From positions 4,420,823 through 4,484,822 of the forward strand of contig JARUPZ010000026.1 of assembly GCA_031213475.1 (NCBI GenBank): DNA of 64,000 nt. The letters run 5' to 3'. Numbering within the stretch: the stretch's first letter is position 1; every line of letters starts with the position of its first letter. The DNA is from Nereocystis luetkeana (Eukaryota > Sar > Phaeophyceae > Laminariales > Laminariaceae). A program made the position numbers and the translations under genes. The notes under the pieces are model-generated. The model saw only the letters and a program-made list of their open reading frames with translations, was not told the DNA's origin and did not search any database. This document shows, in pieces, positions 25,801 through 40,800 of the stretch.

Positions 25801-28800
25801 CACAGTTGTTGGATGAGGTATAAGCCTCCTGATATAGAGATCAGGAGACTACGTTTGGTGTCACCCCTATACGTGATACGGGATAATGGGCGTGCTCCTG
25901 ACGCACGAAAAAGACGGAGGCCGTACCGCCACAATATTTGGTGTGCATCGAAGTGCCAAAGAACAGTCTCGAGAGGAGGAAAGTGGCCACAGTGGCCACT
26001 CTCGACAGACCCTGTTGCGAGTGCATTCCTTGAGATATACGCTGTGGACCTTGACAAGCTATCCCCTTAAACCCAGCCAACATGTCAACATGTATAGAAA
26101 AACGTGAAGCAAATGTGTAAGAAGCGCATGTCAATGTTTCACGCACGGGTACCATACTTGTTTTTCCACTAAATCAAAGCTAGGCATATAGTCCGAAACT
26201 CCAACTACTGGTGGCCACGACACAAAGCTCTATAGCTTACAATGACCAATCCAGGGGTGGGGTGCCGTCGTATCCCTCCTACCCATTAACATATGTGGGG
26301 TGCGGTATACGGTCTTCCCAGACCACAAGGAACACCACCGCAACCAGCTACACACTCGGCAACGAGGCTTGACTAGTTCATCTGCAGTGACGTTGCCAAG
26401 CAGCGATCACGAAAAGACGTTGGTGTAGGATCAAGCAACTCCAGAAATTCCAGATTTGACCGTAGTGGGTTCACGCATTTTGCTTTATCTTCCAGATTGT
26501 CTAGATGGCATGTCCCTATATGTGAATGCTAAGCGTTTCTACATATTTCCTTCTGTCAAATTAGACAAATTGTATCCGAGCGCTTCCATGTCTATATAAG
26601 CAACCCACATACCCTATAATTATGAAAAATATTTGAAACCACTCTCTGATAACAACATGCTGTAAAGTAGGGCTCTTTCGAATGCCCTACAGAATGTCAG
26701 GAAGGAAGACAAGCTACGGTAGCCCAGCCTAAACACCATATTGTATCCAGTCATACACTGTCGGGTGCCGCTAGTAGGGCCTGTAGCGTGCATCGGTGAA
26801 CATAACGGTGTGCCCCGTATACCGAATCGACGAGATGGATAGGCCACCGTCTCCATGCATCATTCCACGACGTTCTTGTCAGTTTTCCATCGGGGCACAG
26901 ATGTTTGGCTTTCCCTACAACACACATCAAACCTCTGTGTTTTGGGTTTGGCATTTTGGGGCGGGTTTAGATTCAAACAACAAAACCTATCCACACGACT
27001 TGCCCCACGATATCCTTACGGCACTTGTCCTCAACACTCTTTGCCGCGGTGCTCACCATAACGTGCTTTGTGCCTCTCTGCTCCTTCAATGTCACATCGG
27101 TTGGTGGGTTGATGGAAGACCTCTTGCTCGAAAGGAGGAAAAGAAAGGCCGCGGGGATGCCGAGGGGATCTGGGCGCGCGTGGAGCGGTGGACAATAAAG
27201 CGAAGCACATACACCACGATGGCCGAGGGGACGGGAGTGCGGCGATTATGAGTAGATTAAGAGTACGCTCGTGGCTTGTGATATCTCCCAGGCACTGTGT
27301 AGCAGGCGCCCTTTGACGAGAGTCGACGAGAGAAGAGAGGACCCCACCATAGTCGCGATCAGACGAAACACTCGTACCGCGGTACGTACTCGGAGGATGT
27401 TCAGCTTAAACCAATGCTTTATGTGTCATACGTCTATGCGGTTGTATTATGCGAAAACGGCGTCTCAGGCATATGATATCACATGTTTTCATATCACCCA
27501 GAGATATGACATCATGGCCGCAATCGTTCGGACGAGTCACATGTAATAACGTTTAATTGCTTCGTCATCCGAGTTCAAGATATAAATCTTCTTTCGATAC
27601 GGACCTTTCATAGTCAAATGTCTCACGGGTGAAGAGGAGTTCAACAACCGCTCTCCAAGCCCCGTCATCCGTACAAACAGGCGCTTTGAATGGTCATCGC
27701 GAGATGTGTCGATCACCTTTTCCCCACGGCGGCTCGCATCGAAAGTAAGCTAGAGAACGCATTCGGAGAGAAGTTGTTCTCAACAAAAAAAAATCGCGAG
27801 TACACATGCTTCCAGCTTGTATTTGAATTATTGTGAATATTACGGGAAAACGCGTGCGATTAAAAAGAGACGATCAAAATGACAGCCGCCGGCGCGGACG
27901 ATGGTAGTAGCTGGTGTCCGGGTGACAACGAAAGGGCTTGTATAGCACAGACGCAACAGGTTAGAAACAGTATTGCTAGACGCTCACGCTGTCCAAAGAC
28001 GGCTAGTAGTATCAACCGTTGCTTTGTTCGGGTACCTAGGGGGGTGAACAACACGAGCGTGAAGCACCAGGAAAGTCGCTATGGTGCGCTGGAGCTGTAC
28101 AGCTCCTCACAATGCATTTTGGGCGTGCACCTAACTGCCGCGACCCAGCCGATCTTCCTTGTTTTCAACTAAGTCAACGACGTGTGACGTTAACGCGTTT
28201 CCCCTCGCTGTATCTCCAAGCCCCAAAGGTGTTGCGCCGAAACAAAAATCTGAGACAACCCTTGAACGCGTTAACGCGAAGGTGATAATTCGGCCCTGAG
28301 TAACACCTAACAATTTCCTCCATGCATGACGTCTCAGACGCGATCGATTTTCCCGACTCTTCGATACTGGTGAGGCGGAACGCAACGGGTTCATACATTG
28401 CGTACCGGAGCGCGTGGACGTCGCAACCCCAACCAGTGACAGGGCGTTCTACGATAGATGCTTACCCAAAAGTGTTCGAGGCTCCTCACCTACGGAGTTC
28501 CGTATCTCATCCCAAAACGGACTTCAGCAAAAAACAGTTTGCATCCCAAGTATTCATCTCATGGACCCAGCACGCAAAAAATTGTTTTTACACAAGATTG
28601 GCACTCCGCCGGTTTTGGGTACATACACCTCGTCGTTAAGAAGACATTTCTACGTCAATGTGTTACCTCTATCGTAGAATGCGCCAAGGCCTTGTGTGTA
28701 GAAGTTGGAAATACCCTTTTGAAAAAAACACCCTCGTTAATGCGTAAAGAGCACTTGCATTTAGTATAGAAAAATATTGCCTGTAAAACAAGGATCATGC

Positions 28801-31800
28801 AATGTGCATCGAACTCACAGAGGAATATCATGAAGGCAGCGTATGTCCTGAACGCCATGTGCGTCGTCGTGTCACACTCAATCCTTCGGTCCGCCCTCAG
28901 GTAGCCTTTATTTATTTCTGCAAAATTCTCGCACGAGAACGTCTGGAACACCTGCAGGGCATGGGACACGTTATTCATGAAAGGGTCTCAAGGGTTTTGC
29001 GAGTTCGATGTTTGTACGCGGGTCCTACCCAGCTTCAAACGCAGAACTGTGCCGAATCTACATCGCAGCCTAAACGTATGTAGCTCTATTAGAGGTGTAG
29101 ATTTACGCCATATTATGTTGCTTACGTACGTAGAGGATATGTATGTCTTCACCCGTGCAAAGGTTAGCTGCACTGCACCCTTTTGTTCGTACCCGCAGCA
29201 CCAGCCTCAGTCTACATATATCTCGTCACTAGGTCGATTTACTTAGTTGGTACGCTACCGGTTATTTTGCCGCTTCCTCGGCAGTGTATACCGTGCAGAA
29301 CGTAAGCATCGCCTGCCTTCGTAGGACGTCCGATCTACAAGACATTCGTCCTCTTTCGTAAGCAGCATCACCGTAGAGCGTGTACGATCCACATAGTGCC
29401 TCCTGCAAAATAACGCAATCAATCCATGACTTTTTGGGGGCAATGTTGTCAGCTTGAGCCTATCTGGATTCTTCCAGAAGACTACAGAAACAGATATTTT
29501 GTTCGAACATCCTCCAGCAGCGAGGGTGGTGATTTATGAACAGTTTGCGTTGAACTACCGTATGAGCAGTTCCGAGCGCTGGCCTAGCGACAACCAACGA
29601 AAATGATTCTGGGTAGTGATTATTGCTCGACAGGTAGGAAGAACGAAGCGCGGTGGCTAATTTTCAAAAGAGGCAGTGCGCATGCAATCGTTGCGCATGC
29701 TATGGTAGTGCTGCCTTCATGTTGTCTTCGGAGCACCGACGAGACCCAAAGGAATCGGATTGAGAATGGAAACGAACACGTATCCACCATAACCCATGAA
29801 CAAATCAACAGGACCTCCGGAGGTACTGGAAAATCTCACGAAAGCTATAGGAAGACACGGAATGTATTGTAATATATTTTCTTTGTAGTTCGTCGGCGAG
29901 GTGCTCCGGTAGTTCTCCATATATCCGGTGAACATGTGTCACATTTACTAAACACGCCTCATTCGACTAGTCTACGCTTTGACCGTTATGTCAACTAATT
30001 TGGCCCTACGCGGCCCTCTGCCCCGATAATCTGTGGCGTTTTCTATCATTGTTAGAGCAATAATCTCGTGGACGCCCGTCACACAACGAGACGGTGCTGG
30101 CCCAAGCTCTTGAAACCAACTAAAGTTGACCTCATCCGCTTAACATATTCCACGGATCTATATATTTCAGCTCATGTCTAGGCACCAAACCATTGTCATC
30201 GTTGGCTCGCTTTCTTGTATTTTCGAGTAAATACAACAAATTTTGTCGTCGTCGGCTCCATATTGTTGCCTCTCGATCTTGGCAGAAACATTCGAGCCCA
30301 CTACTCGTCACCATTGGACGTCAGTTCTGGACGTAGATCCTGGAGCTACCCCTTTCTCTGCAGATTATTCTCAAGTGTAACCAATGTATTGCGATCAAGT
30401 ACTGGTCTTTGTTGGCCCCGGTTAGCGATCTCGACAAAACACAAAATTGTTGGAAGTACCCATTCGCCCTCTCTTCAAAAATGTTTTCAAATGTTTTTTT
30501 TTATGTTTCTACTTTAAAATCTCACCACCGTGGACACTTGGCTGTAGATCAGGTACAAGAGAATCAGCGTCATGGTAGTGTGTCTCGCAAATAGCTCCCG
30601 CAAACGATCCTGAAAACCGAGACAGGGGAAACGACACAGTCACAAGCATCGAGTACACAGCAGCAGAAATATTATCCGGTGAAGCGTTCGTGATCATTCC
30701 TGAGAACATAACATGAACACCAATCGAACGGACTCACCTTTTTAGGGGAGTGTGTATACTCTACCTCGAGGGCCTGCACGCGTGGTTCGTATCTAGAGCA
30801 AGTGATGACAACAAACACTATTAAGCCCGACTGTCACGGACGTTTCGAGACTAGTTCAATCGCACCGGTACTGCGGCCTACGTTAGCAGCTTGACAATCT
30901 CGTACATAAAGCCAGAACCGAAACTGCCTGCATAGCAGCCGACGAATAAGATGCAGAAAATGCGTAGCGAAGTAGTCGCAAAACTGACAGGGACATTGCG
31001 GCTTGTCGTACCTGCTCCTGGTCCGCCTCGGGTCCGGGCCCGGTCTTCCACACGCTCCGTGGCAACCGATGAGATCTGTGGAGGGATCTCACCGCAGGCG
31101 CACGAGATGCGGATAAGTTGAGTCCCGCCTCCCCCGCCTCCTCACCACGTCTTATTCCCGACGCGAAATCATGTTCGTTGGCAGTGACGTCATGCGAGCT
31201 CGCGGAAGGATCGTTGGTGACTGACGCCTGCTGCTCCCTACCAGCGGGTTGATGGTGGTTCGTGGTGACATTCGAGACCGGGGCCGGGCGATCCCTTAGC
31301 GACAAAGCAAGATAATCCTTGGACGTTTCTGCTGCTTCCCTGTGTTGTCCTGCGGAAGCTCCTACCCGTGGTCTTTGGTGCTGGCTACGGGACAACCCGA
31401 TGGTATCTTCGGAGCCACCCGATGGTCCGCTATTTTCTAGCACCGGCTGGGACGTAGGTGATTGTACCGCTTGCAAAGCATCTTGCATTAAAGTGTCCGC
31501 TGCTGTTACCCTCCGAAGGCCTGACTCTGATCTGGAAGATTCTGTCGGTTGGAGCATACTCGTCGCCGGTTGGCGTATGTGTGTGTCTGACCGATTGACG
31601 GGCACGTTGTTTGCGGCTGGTTTCAATGGCCTAGCTCCGACGTGAAACGTGATGCCAAGTATCCCCAGAACGACCAGCGGCCCGATGGTCACCATTCTAT
31701 TCGAATCCAAGTTGCAATAACAGAGGGGAGGTTCTGTTGTTGCGGGTGCAAAATATGCCGACGACATGGCCAACGTTAAAGTTTGTTCACGCATGCCAAT

Positions 31801-34800
31801 GGTGGGGGTGGATTCTTGTGTATTTCGAACACAGCGTGGCTGGCACACCTCTCAAACCCCCGACGATGAGAATACATCAAAATGCAAACCAGATGGGCAA
31901 TCACAGACTTGACTTAATGGGTACAATGCATGGCTTCCTCTAAAGCGCACGAGGGGCTCCAGAACATTTGAGTAGCTGCTCACGTGAGCGGCCAGCTTGA
32001 AGAAAAATATTCAGGGACAAACCAGGGCTACCTCTAAACCTCTGCTATCATACGTAGCTGAAACACTTCCGGCCTGCAAATATACACAACAGGCTCACAG
32101 TAGCTTGTGGTAGAAATTGACATTCGTCGTGAGGCATGCGGCCGAGAGAATCCAGGCCAGATCTAGGTTGAAGACACCGATGATGGAGAGGAACTTCTCA
32201 TAGATTGGTGGATATGCCACGTTCGTGATGTTGGAGTACTTCGCTCGAGGGCAGTGACGAGTTGCCCGGTAGTGGGACAAGTTGGAAAGGAGCGAGGGAG
32301 CAACAAGATGTGACGTAACAGGTCGTGGAGACGAGACGTCGGCCACGAACCGAGGAGTCGAGTTAGTTGTGTTTATTTTGTTATAGTCGAGTGCGATACT
32401 ATCCATTCGTCTAGAAAGCCTTCATGCAGCGTACACCGATTGCAATGATCACGATTGTGCCCAGGTGTCGTACGGATCCACAATTGGTTTGCTTCAGAAG
32501 CAAACCCATACCATGGCCGCCCGGGGTTTTTGAAGTATGGCCGATGCATATGAGCAGCTTCACAGTGTACACGTCTTCCCAGACGCGCTTCTGAACGACC
32601 TCACACAATGGGCCTGTTAGGGCTTAAGACTGGATGTCTACCACACGTTCAAGATATTCCGTCATAATATTCTATATACTATGTAACAAATCCAGGACTT
32701 GGTTTGCCCCCCATTGTATATTATACCCGGTATAAACACCGCCGATATTCGAGGAAATGTGCATACATGTTGCGACGGGGACAATTGGGCTCACGAATAG
32801 TGCTACGGGTTGACTCACCGACGAGGAAATTTGCCAGACGACTGCCATCCCGAGCGACGTGAATGGTGGTTGAGGGAGACCGATGCCAAACGAATGTGTG
32901 CACGGGCAAAGAGTGGCGGAGTACGAGGGCCACAGGCGTACCCGTCGTCGGGCAAAATCTCACGAGAAACGAACGTGGTCAGATTACTCGCGCGCACGCT
33001 TTCAGAGGGAGCAACATATGGTGTGGGCGTTGGGCTACGCATGTCGGACTTCCAGTAATGGGTTTCGACTCGTCCCAAGACGGGGGTCGTACGTGTGAGG
33101 TACGTATAATGGGATACGTTGAACTGTACAAGAGAAGGACGACCGGTTGTGATGAAACGTTTCCTCAGGTACATGCTGTACAACTGCCTGGTAGCAAACG
33201 AGGAGGTTATGAGACAATAAAACCTCTCCAAAGTCTTGTTTTGGGTGAGGTAGATGAGTCCCTACTGCGGGGAGTTTCCCAAAATGGGTTTTCTCCCCGT
33301 ACGGCAGCCTTACCCGTTTTACATTTTTTTCAGACCGCGATTCTGTATTGGACGTGCTAACGCTTGCCTATGACGATCTTGAGCTTGGAAAGGGGGAGTC
33401 CCGCCAGTATATTTCCGATTCTCGCCGCCGCCGTGCCGTTCCCGCCTTGTTGTTCAGCTCTATTCCGCCCTCGCGACTGCCGCTGCGTTAGGTTCCTCGT
33501 CGATCTCTCGACGTCTATCCCAGCTGCAGGCCCTCGTCGCTCTCGTGGCAGGCTTGACTGCGTCTGCTGTATGCTGGCTTCGAGTTCATCGACTCCAGCC
33601 TCAGTTCTTGGTGGGCCTCCACTAGTTTGTTGATGGCTGGTCTCGGGGGCCAAGCGACGCCTAGTGATACCGACAGAACCCTCACGACGATGGGTACCTG
33701 TGCCGGAAGCACCGCCCTTGCCACCGTGACTGGTTTCGCCACCGACAGTTTCACGCCCTTCGTTTCCGGCCAAAGTATCCAATCGGAGCGAATCACTGTG
33801 CTGCGTGGGGGGCGTTGCTGCGAGACCCGTTTTCGGGTTTTTCGATTCTGCCGGCCGTTCCGATACCACAGGTCTAAACTCAAGCGGTCTCGTCACTGAA
33901 AACGAGCTTGCACGAACGCTTTCCGATCCTGAACGGCCTTCCAAGGTATGGTCGATGGTGGTGTCGATGGCGCTGCGGCTGTTGTTGCTGCCCCGGTGCA
34001 CATGCGACTGCCTCATTCCAATACATTGCGACATCTCGATCTCATCCTCCGAATAAACCTGTGGTCTGGTGCCGCCAGGGACAGCTGAATTCCCAAAATC
34101 GATGCGACCACCGCCGTCAGAACGAACTAGGAGCACCTTGCCACGGCGTTGGATCACGCGGACCGACTCTTTCGTGTTAGCCACGGTGGAGGAGACCGCC
34201 CCCCTTCCCCCGACCTGATGACGATTTCGACAGTGTGATAAACAGATATGTTGAGGTTACTTGATCAATTAGAACGTGTGGCCCACCCTCTTTGCGGTTG
34301 GAGAGACCACCGGACGGCGATTAGAAACAGGTGGAACACCCGACTGAGGGACTTCCAATGAGCGTTGTGGCTCGCTCCGCAGAACAAAAAGAGCGCGATG
34401 CGCCCGGTTCGCGACCGCATGGATGCCCCTGTTGCAATATATAAACTAAATCCTGCGGCCATCGATAAAGTGTGCGAATAGGATTCTCTAGAACGAGAGA
34501 CTAAGAACGGACGCGACCCCTCTCCTGGCGAGCTTGGCGACGCCATTGACAACGTTTTGGACACTAATGGTGGCAAACCACCTTGATTGCACAACCCGTC
34601 CAAGTGCGAAGCCCGATTCACCGGTGGGTCAGTGGATGCGTCGCCGTTTATTGCAGGAACCTGATGTATACTCCTGAATGCCATGCCTCAGAGAGCGTCA
34701 ATTATGTGGAGTAATATATACCCGGAATATACTTCGAAGTATTTGTCTACATATATTCCTTTACCCGATCATAGAGTCGACTTGATGGCACCTTGGTCTG

Positions 34801-37800
34801 CCCATTAGAATTTGATCAACACTAAACGAAAGAGGTCCACCCGAAGTTTTCCGAGGCTGTTCACCCAATGAGCTCCGTACCTCAGCCGAAAAACTTCTTC
34901 TCTAAAAACTGTTTTCGATCCCGATGAATAATTCCATTCCCAAAGACTGCGAATACGTCATTGTTCGAAATATTATTCTAACCTCGACGAGTTCGGGTTA
35001 GGGGACCCCGTCATTCAGAAGACAGTTAACGGAGATGTGCTGCTTCTATCGTAGAATGAGTCAGACAGTGGTAGACGCCTACGGGGGTAAAGCATCTGGC
35101 CTTTCATCACTCTATCGAAACCACCTGTGCTACGATACAGGTCGCACCTTTTGTTGAAAACGTCTCGTTACCGGAAAAAGCTCATCCACTGTCCGACTGC
35201 CCAGTATAGTTAGGCTCTCCTATGAGTTTCAAGCTAGGCCTAATATATAGGTCTACTCCTCCAGTTGACCCATGTATGTGTTTGTGGCCAAAGAACATTT
35301 TGGTGTAATGTATGGAGCTCCTTAAAAGGAACACCAGAAACATTGTTTTTCTGCTAGCCCTATTGGAGCACATATTGAGTCCAGACCTGGATATGCCTTG
35401 CAAATGCTTACCCCGTCGGAAAATCTGCATTGGGGTTCTGATCTAAGAATCACAACATAATCATCTTCGTGGGTAGAATCGAAAGTCTGTTGTGCGAAAC
35501 GGAGCCTCATCGGTTTTTGACGCCGCCCCCTCGGATGGTGGGTAGGCGTTTTGAGGTCTCCGTATTTATTCGTGTGGTGTCTGAAGCAGAGCTCCCCCCC
35601 GTGCTCGGAGGGTTCAGGAGGCTTACCACTTGCTCACCAGATACACCACAAGAAGCGTCATGACGACAAGCGAGCAAAACGACGCAATCGCGATCGCGAA
35701 GTACATGCCCGCCTTGAAACCTGGCGTGCATCGGTGGCACTCCGTCGCTACTCCTCTGCCGTAGCCGGAGGTGCACACCGCGCACTCTGAATATTTAGGC
35801 ATGACGTGTAAGGCGGGTGGGGGGGGGCGGTGTATTGACCGTACAGTACTCGATCTCAATATCGGCGACAACCAATACATTGCGCTATTCACAGAGAGAG
35901 GCGTGCAGAATAGCCTGTAGGAAGCACCGGTCAAACTGTGTCGCTGCTCCGCGCACGATCCCGGGTACACGTCGCGCGAGCCGTCAAACCATTGTTTTTT
36001 ACCATCATCGATACGTGTCGGTGCGACAAACCACGATCCGGAGGACACTCCGCACGAAACGGCAGACCTTCGCTTTGGAACGGAAGAGAAAACAGCACGC
36101 AGGCTTCTTTCTGGGAATGGAAAGAACGTTGCAACGCTGGTGAAGGGGCAAGGAGTACCGCTCTGCTCGACAGTCGAATCACAACCCACGTTAGCCTGTT
36201 TGGTATACATTGACGATCACGGAGAGATAACGGAAAGCTATTCCCCCCCCCCCTGGCCCCCGATGGTACGCAGCAATAATGCCGCACGTTGCTATCTCTC
36301 CGTCTTCATGCGGGGAAACTGCTGGCAAAACTCACAGCAGCCCGACGACGTTCACAACCCACGAGTGAAGCATGCCCCCTCCCGTAAGTAGTTCTGGCAG
36401 AATAACGCTGCATGTTGAAGGTCAGTTAATGTTATATACGTCCAAACTTCCACGTATGCAAATGACGCGTGCTAATTTAGGTGTGCATGTATTGTTTGGT
36501 GAGGATCGTCGCTTGAGAAGCTCCATAATTCTCGCCCATGAAGTGAGTTTTGAAGCACAGTTTGATCAAAACCCTAATTCGTTTTCAACGATGTTAGGTC
36601 ATTTTCACCTCAGGAGTCCCTCCTCGCCACCTAAACTTCGCCGTCGCAACGACGTAACATACCAAGCACGCGCATAGAGTCTAGATTTTAAACGTCGTAA
36701 CCTACCACAAAAAGTGGAATAAGCAGAACATGCTGAATCCACGATTCATCAAGAATTCTGCCTAAACGAATCCAGACAGGGCTATAATATTCATACACCG
36801 CGCACATGAAGGTGGGGAGACTTACCGGGTCCTTTATAGCCCAGGTCGCAGTATTCCTGCACGCTTGCCACGGCGGAGCCTCCTTTGCATGCGGCCTGCA
36901 CGACAAGCGAATATCGCGCTGAGACGATGTGAACAAGGAAACAGCAAGCTAGAACGCTCCATCGCACGACAGCAGTGTTATCGGCGAGATGCCATGGTAC
37001 GACACAGCGCTTGTCCACAAAATAACATGATTCCCTCAACACTTTGAAATCCACGGGATGGTCGTCTCATCAAGCTCGGCCTATTACAACTATATTCTTC
37101 AAGCCCCGATAGGGTTGGTGCTTCATTGTCTGAGCTCCTTATGCGATAAGCTAAGCATCACAGCCGAAACATGACGTCGAGCAACGATTGTTGGCGGCAG
37201 AAGACATACGCGCCTAAACGCGAGCCATCGAACAAATACACTAAAGCAGTAGTAAATGGATCAGGCAACCGGTACTTCCATTGCTTCTAAACCTGAACGG
37301 GTCCGTACAATTTGAGGCCGAAGGAGGCGTACGTTTACCGTGGGGTCTGAGTGTAACTAGTTTTCCTCGACGATTGTATATAACGTAACGAAAAATAACC
37401 CCCATTAAGATAGCATTAATCCGTAAAACGAAGGTCGCGCCTATTCCGTACAAGGCTAACACTACGAAGAATGGACTAGTGCTACCGGTAGAAGTGGAAC
37501 ACACCATTTTCTGAGGCTCTCCTCGCAACCCAAGCATGACAAAAACATAACGATGGTTTTAAACACCATGAACCATCAAACATGTACCCGATGTATTATA
37601 GGCCACGAGTGATTCTAACGAAAAGGCATGCGTTATTGGGTGGTTTGTCGCTATTCTTGAGGAGCCTCCCCATCCACAAGAACGCATTTTGCCACCACGT
37701 GATTCCTTTGTCGGTGCACGCGTCGGTGCTCGAACTGAAATCCCGTGTGTCTACCTCCGTGGAGCACTCGCGGATGAAGACAGAATCCAGTGCGGCCCGC

Positions 37801-40800
37801 CAATACCCCTCTTCAACAGGTAGTGTCCGAATCGTGGCTCCTGGGTCGTCGCACACCACTCCCTGTACATGCCCAGCGTTGGTAGTACGTCGAGGAACGT
37901 ATGGTGACGTGGTTCAAGATTAAAATAGGGAGAGTGCACATACTCTCATGCCATGCCACCCGGGGAGTGGGGGTTGAAATGCTGCCCCTCAAAATAATTT
38001 AATTTTCTTAATAGATGAAAATAGAACACAATACGAGTATACGCAAATATATGTTACGTTGGACGTGGAGGTTTACTAGATCTCACGCGGGTGGAAGTCG
38101 AATGACCATAGACCTGTGTATTCCTACAATTCCGAGGTGTCCGACGTCGTGGTTGAGCAGAACAGGTGGGCATATCATGCACCGAGCGCGAGGCACCGTG
38201 AGGTGTTCGATGAGTCACCTAACAGAATGACCTTCGCCGCTGGGACGGGGTGATGGGGAGAAGGGGTACGACTCATATTACTCGTCGTTTACATCTCACA
38301 CATTAAAAATTGTTATGGGTGGTCGAAAAAGTAAGCCCATATCAAACGAAGTATGTGTCAATTGACGAACAGCAGTCGGGAGTTTTATCAAACCCTTGAC
38401 GGACCGGAGGCATGGACTATGATTGCTTAGAATGGTTGTGATATTCAAGGAAGAAAAACGATGGTTGACAGCCGAGGTTTCGACATAGTTTGACGCAGTG
38501 CGGACTCGACTTTCTCTATGATAGCACAGAAGCACCATGAGGTACTATTCATCTGCAGCGAGCAAGGGTCACACCAAGATGCGGAAATATGTCTCCACAA
38601 ATTGTATTCACCAGCTATATAATGCAATAACGAGATTATTACCTGCTTGCTGTATTCCAGATATACGGGATGATTGTTGCCATAAGAAGAGCCCGTTTAA
38701 TTCGATACCCAGTTCTCAGTGACCGAGATCCGATGGACTATTATGACTGTAGTTATGCTTTTGGTAATGTCCACTTCACTGCTAAGGTGACGTATGGATA
38801 TCCTCATATATGGAGCCTTCGAAACTATACGTGCGTCCCTTACGATAGCGCGCGTGTACCCAGAGACTAACTGCCGGACACCCCGCTTGCACTGGGCACC
38901 TCCTCATGCCTGATGTACCCCTAGCTACCAGGTAAGATGGTAGCGAGTAATGCCCTGACCTAACGAACAAGAGCAAATTCGTAACAGGCACACGAAGTCA
39001 CTTCCTCGATAATATCACTTCGCCGTTCTAGGATGAACGATGTAGCAGCAACGTACACTACAAAAAGTTTTCTCACTCGACGAGTCTTACACATCACCCC
39101 ACATCGTCATCGTTAAAACGCGTGAGCCATGCACCAATGGCCAGTGCGACGTGTAGACGAAATGCATGGTGAGGCAGTATTATCACCCTCTTCGAGAGCC
39201 CCACGAAATGAGTGAGCTATCCTTGTTTTCCGGTTTTTGTTTTTGTTCGCGTTACGCACCCAAATGGGATTTGGATTTCTATGTTATGCCAAAACAATAT
39301 ATTGCGTCCAATGGACTGTGAGGTACGTACACAGACGCACGCTCCGGGTAATGCCAGTAAACTATTTGGAACCGTAACGCAGTGACGCGCGCACCTCGGT
39401 CTCCCCTTGTACCACGTCGCTGCATAGCTGGCAGCCCTCGGAGGTGCTTCCAATCGAACCGCTGTCGAGACTGAATGAATCGGGATTCCAGACTTGGCCA
39501 GTGTCGCAGTGGAAGAACGTGACGTTGAACGAAACCCACGATGACGTGACGTTCGACCTTAGTCCGCTGGTAGTACCCGCGAGAGCGGAGTCGTTCGGAT
39601 GTTCCGACGAAGCGCTGGATGTGTGTTTCGCTTGATTTACGGTAGTAGAACCCAGGTACGAGTAAGTGCTTGTTTTGTCGAATGCGTCCTTGTCGGCGTC
39701 GGAATATCTCAATTCGCGTCCGGCAGTTGAAGCTATACCGTTGGAAGAAGAGTTCATGCCGAAGCCTTCCGCCGTGAACGTGACTGGCGCGGTACCATCG
39801 AAGAATACGCTCGGCAGCGTGACCACCCGCAGGGTGATGCTGCGGGCATTGAAAATATCGCCGACGAAATTTCGGGGAAGGTAGACATGAGCAATGGGTT
39901 GATCGTAGTAATATACACTCCATAGTACTCACCTCCAGCGGGGTTTATCGTGTGCGAACTCCATTATGGAGTAGAGAAAGGAGTCTCGAAACTATATTGA
40001 GTCTTTGGTTGGGCGTTGGCTCCTTCACCATGAACTATAAGTCCGCATACTTTGCATGGTCACCAATCGGCCATAACAGCGTCTTATAGTGTCAAAGGCG
40101 AAAAACATTTAACCATGTAGGTCATTTTCGATCTTGATCTGTTTTATTTGTACAATGCATAGTTGCTCTTCGGCAGCACACTTGAATACTGAAAATATAA
40201 GCCGGAGCATCGGCTTGGATTTTGTTGTTGCGAAAACTGGGAGTCTGCGCAGTATTGACCGCCAAGCAAAAAAGTATCCCGACAGTATACCCCTACACCC
40301 AACGACGAATGTGGCATATAATACAGGCCAAAACGCAGGATCCCATTGAACTATCAACAGGGGAATCAATTGACCTGGATATATTTTCCCACAAACAACA
40401 CAAAGGTAGACTGTAATGGTCAATCGAGGTTAAGGCCCGAGTAAGGTGGGTAACAACACCGATCCCCAAACTGTCTGTTTCCTGAGGAGTTCTTCCGCAC
40501 CATATACTTGGAAAACTGTGTCTTGTGGCCATGGGCCGAGTTAATGGCGCTCACGTAGTGTACCAAAACAATCATAACACCATAAACAACGTCAACATAA
40601 ATCTGACTGTGCCCTTGTACGTATCAGATTGTATTCCAGTGCGGTAGGCTACCACATTGAATCACACCTTCGTAGAAATTACATCTAAGAACGGCAACTT
40701 CGACTTCGAGTTGAAGCGGGTAACTGATTACAACCGATCAATCAGCTTTTTCAAGCATCAGTAAGGACCGCCTTCTCCTGATGTTTATGTCCTTGTCCCG

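Noticed and set aside
31319-31645. Plus-strand open frames across exons 16 and 18 (31319-31645, 33364-34180)
   Set aside because: They mirror the disordered, stop-poor exons on the minus strand and carry no family signal.
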